From Campylobacterota bacterium (GTDB lineage Bacteria > Campylobacterota > Campylobacteria > Campylobacterales > Sulfurovaceae): a stretch of DNA of 6,088 nt. The number at the start of each line of letters is the position of its first letter. Within the stretch, counting starts at the first letter, position 1. The position numbers were made by a program, and so were the translations under genes. The notes under the pieces are model-generated. The model was not told the origin of the DNA and searched no databases. It was given only the letters and a program-made list of their open reading frames with translations. The stretch covers positions 1 to 6,088 of the forward strand of contig JAHZJZ010000381.1 in the NCBI GenBank assembly GCA_022600655.1, written 5' to 3'. Shown here in pieces: positions 5,789-6,088 of the stretch.

Positions 5789-6088
5789 TATTACCCTAAC
5801 TTCTCTTTTTGCTGAAGAGGAGTTAAGTGATATTTTGTCGGACAATAAAAGCCAACTTTTAGAACAACAAAAAGAGCAGACTCAAAATCAGACTTCTCAG
5901 TTAGAGAAGTCTTGGGTTAACCCTATAGTCGTACAGTACTCCAAAAATTACTCAAGCCAATTTCCTGACACCATAGGAACAGGGCAGTTTGTTATCTCTG
6001 TTGACCAGCCTATCTTTAAAATGGGTGGTATCTGGGCAGCGATAAAATATGCTAAAGCTCTAGGTAAAGCCAATGAGATAGAGATAGA
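5763..6088 (+). CDS. TolC-family outer-membrane efflux protein, N-terminal part only
   Basis: The first 108 codons of a secreted protein that runs off the right edge. The N-terminus KKLFLLFSITLTSLFA then EEE is a clear Sec signal peptide, with likely cleavage after Ala17. Next comes a polar, Gln-rich stretch (about 18-48), then WVNPIVVQYSKNYSSQ (51-66) and FVISVDQPIFKMGGIWAAIK (76-95). The last resembles the QPIF-x-x-GGI segment near the start of the first helical hairpin in TolC-like channel proteins, which form the outer-membrane duct of tripartite pumps or type I secretion. TTG 5763 is chosen because the frame has a stop (TAG at 5742), there is no ATG or GTG before the signal peptide, and AAGGA lies upstream; the gene then overlaps argD by 26 nt. 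The inner-membrane and adaptor partners, if any, lie outside the window, so the substrate is unknown. Confidence 0.82.
   Translation, partial: MKKLFLLFSITLTSLFAEEELSDILSDNKSQLLEQQKEQTQNQTSQLEKSWVNPIVVQYSKNYSSQFPDTIGTGQFVISVDQPIFKMGGIWAAIKYAKALGKANEIEI

Noticed and set aside
1..6088. An undescribed defence, mobile or biosynthetic system
   Set aside because: All six genes belong to known families with housekeeping or common export roles; no transposase, integrase, repeat array, toxin-antitoxin pair or composition break was seen.

Overview
The window looks like an ordinary housekeeping region of a campylobacterotal (epsilonproteobacterial) chromosome. It is AT-rich and almost fully coding, with short intergenic gaps and very Campylobacterota-like protein sequences. 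The block pheS-pheT-aroA, with a divergent HIT-family gene upstream of pheS, is the arrangement I recall from Campylobacter jejuni. A Sulfurimonas/Sulfurovum-type relative is plausible, but the genus cannot be fixed from this sequence alone.

Layout. Positions 1-4095 hold a leftward (minus-strand) operon, pheS then pheT then aroA. Both junctions are 4-nt ATGA overlaps, and aroA runs off the left edge. Positions 4096-4201 are a compact divergent promoter region with an extended -10 facing right and an 8-bp direct repeat. Positions 4202-6088 hold a rightward set: a small HIT-family nucleotide-binding protein, then argD (acetylornithine aminotransferase), then the start of a TolC-family outer-membrane protein. 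The TolC-like gene starts inside the end of argD and runs off the right edge. No tRNA, rRNA, CRISPR array, insertion sequence or prophage gene was seen, and no gene-free stretch exceeds about 106 bases.

How the genes fit together. PheS and PheT are the two subunits of the (alpha-beta)2 phenylalanyl-tRNA synthetase. AroA makes EPSP, the precursor of chorismate and so of phenylalanine, which means that operon joins making an amino acid with loading it onto tRNA. The rightward genes (nucleotide hydrolase, arginine biosynthesis, export) have no obvious common pathway.

Points worth a second look are few. PheT has a B3/4 editing domain in which most canonical motif residues are replaced. A bulged GC-rich hairpin sits between the HIT gene and argD. 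An 8-bp repeat lies in the divergent promoter region. Two genes, pheS and the tolC-like gene, appear to use TTG starts. I found no evidence for an undescribed multi-gene system here.
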